Below are positions 7,269 to 7,492 of a stretch of 7,492 nt of DNA, piece after piece (the first letter of the stretch is position 1; the number at the start of each line of letters is the position of its first letter). The position numbers and the translations under genes are program-made. Origin of the DNA: Acetatifactor sp. (GTDB taxonomy: Bacteria > Bacillota > Clostridia > Lachnospirales > Lachnospiraceae); assembly GCA_024699575.1 (NCBI GenBank), contig JAILPF010000581.1, forward strand, positions 1-7,492, written 5' to 3'. The notes under the pieces were generated by a model, which worked only from the letters and a program-made list of their open reading frames with translations, did not search any database and was not told where the DNA came from.

Positions 7269-7278
7269 TGATATATCA
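7269..7278. promoter_or_regulatory. Upstream copy of the operator motif, perfect palindrome
   Basis: TGATATATCA is a perfect 10-bp palindrome centred about 36 bp upstream of the centre of the promoter-internal site. The two sites at the GH76 promoter are centred 35 bp apart, so the spacing is nearly the same. It may be a second binding site allowing cooperative binding or looping. A 10-bp AT-rich palindrome can arise by chance; the matching spacing is the main support. Confidence 0.4.
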
Positions 7279-7357
7279 TTTATTGGTTTATTATCTCCGC
7301 AGTAGACTTTACACCTTAGATTTTGTTGCAAAAAAAAAAGAGGCTGCCGGGCAATGT

Positions 7358-7376
7358 CATTAAGTTAAGATTAATG
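7358..7376. repeat. Short inverted repeat CATTAA/TTAATG
   Basis: CATTAA (7358-7363) and TTAATG (7371-7376) are perfect complements around a 7-base loop, abutting the hairpin at 7377. The run ATGTCATTAAGTTAAGA has the look of the end of an insertion sequence or a dispersed repeat, but no transposase is visible, so this is only a suspicion. Confidence 0.35.
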
Positions 7377-7417
7377 AAAAAGATCTCCATGCTTGAAAAA
7401 AGTATAGAGGTCTTTTT
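7377..7417. terminator. Long hairpin with T tract, probable bidirectional intrinsic terminator
   Basis: Two 18-base arms (7377-7394 and 7400-7417) pair around a GAAAA loop. On the plus strand there are two G-U wobbles and one mismatch; on the minus strand two mismatches and one wobble. A tracts on one side and T tracts on the other allow function in both directions. It most likely ends transcription from an upstream minus-strand gene outside the window and insulates the mannan operon. A role in a plus-strand transcript is possible but no plus-strand gene is seen. Confidence 0.55.
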
Positions 7418-7492
7418 TCTGTAATCATTTGAAAAAAGTGTTGACATCTACTCAGAATTGTGTGGCCGCTTTCGCTATTGATTTGCTTTTTA

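Larger units (their letters stand above)
7248..7492. other. Non-coding right flank of the operon
   Basis: I see no convincing gene here. Beyond the promoter it holds an operator-like palindrome, a run of ten A at 7330-7339, a GC-richer patch at 7340-7353, an inverted repeat at 7358-7376 and a long hairpin at 7377-7417. On the minus strand the patch reads CGGCAGCCTC followed by ten T. That resembles the 3' half of a terminator stem, but the matching 5' half is absent. A minus-strand frame ending in TGA at 7454-7452 could be the tail of an unseen upstream gene; too little of it is present to judge. Confidence 0.5.

Noticed and set aside
7441..7469. TTGACA on the plus strand as a divergent promoter
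   Set aside because: The position 17 bp downstream reads gccgct, which is not a -10 box, and no plus-strand gene follows in the window.
7360..7491. Minus-strand open frame of 43 codons entering from the right edge and ending TAA at 7362-7360
   Set aside because: It runs through the long hairpin and T tracts, has no recognised motif and its start is not visible; more likely chance or part of a repeat than a gene.
1..7492. CRISPR array, tRNA, rRNA or phage genes
   Set aside because: No regularly spaced repeats, no tRNA or rRNA-like segments and no phage-type genes are visible.

Overview
The window looks like a fragment of a Gram-positive gut-type Clostridia genome, most like Lachnospiraceae. 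The evidence is moderate-to-low GC, strong GGAGG-type ribosome sites before almost every gene, lipobox signal peptides on the secreted proteins, and AT-rich promoters close to the sigma-A consensus. That placement is an inference from style; no taxonomic marker gene is present. All four real genes lie on the minus strand and read from right to left. The many plus-strand open frames are shadows of them.

Right to left: (1) 7185-7492 is non-coding. It holds a hairpin with a T tract near the outer edge, a short inverted repeat next to it, and a near-consensus promoter for the operon. (2) 4047-7184 encodes a cytoplasmic GH38 alpha-mannosidase. (3) 2749-4023 encodes a cytoplasmic GH125 exo-alpha-1,6-mannosidase, 23 bases downstream and surely in the same operon. 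(4) 2583-2748 is a very AT-rich gap with a second strong promoter embedded in an 11-bp perfect inverted repeat. (5) 1029-2582 encodes a lipoprotein GH76 endo-alpha-1,6-mannanase with a CBM6-like C-terminal domain. No ATG, GTG or TTG can start it with its signal peptide; an ATT sits at the right distance from a GGAGG. (6) 1-985 encodes the N-terminal part of a second lipoprotein with a Glu-rich stalk and two tandem CBM6 modules. It runs off the left edge.

Together the genes form an alpha-mannan utilisation locus. The surface-anchored GH76 would cut an alpha-1,6-linked mannose backbone, as in yeast mannan, while the CBM6 lipoprotein holds glycan at the cell surface. Imported oligosaccharides would be debranched by GH38 and trimmed from the end by GH125 in the cytoplasm. 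No transporter or regulator lies in the window. The most interesting non-coding signal is a shared operator-like motif (TGAYATRTCA, near TTGACATAT) at both promoters. It suggests that one unseen regulator controls the intracellular pair and the surface pair together. None of the enzyme families is new; the novelty lies in the arrangement, the shared motif and the unusual start codon.
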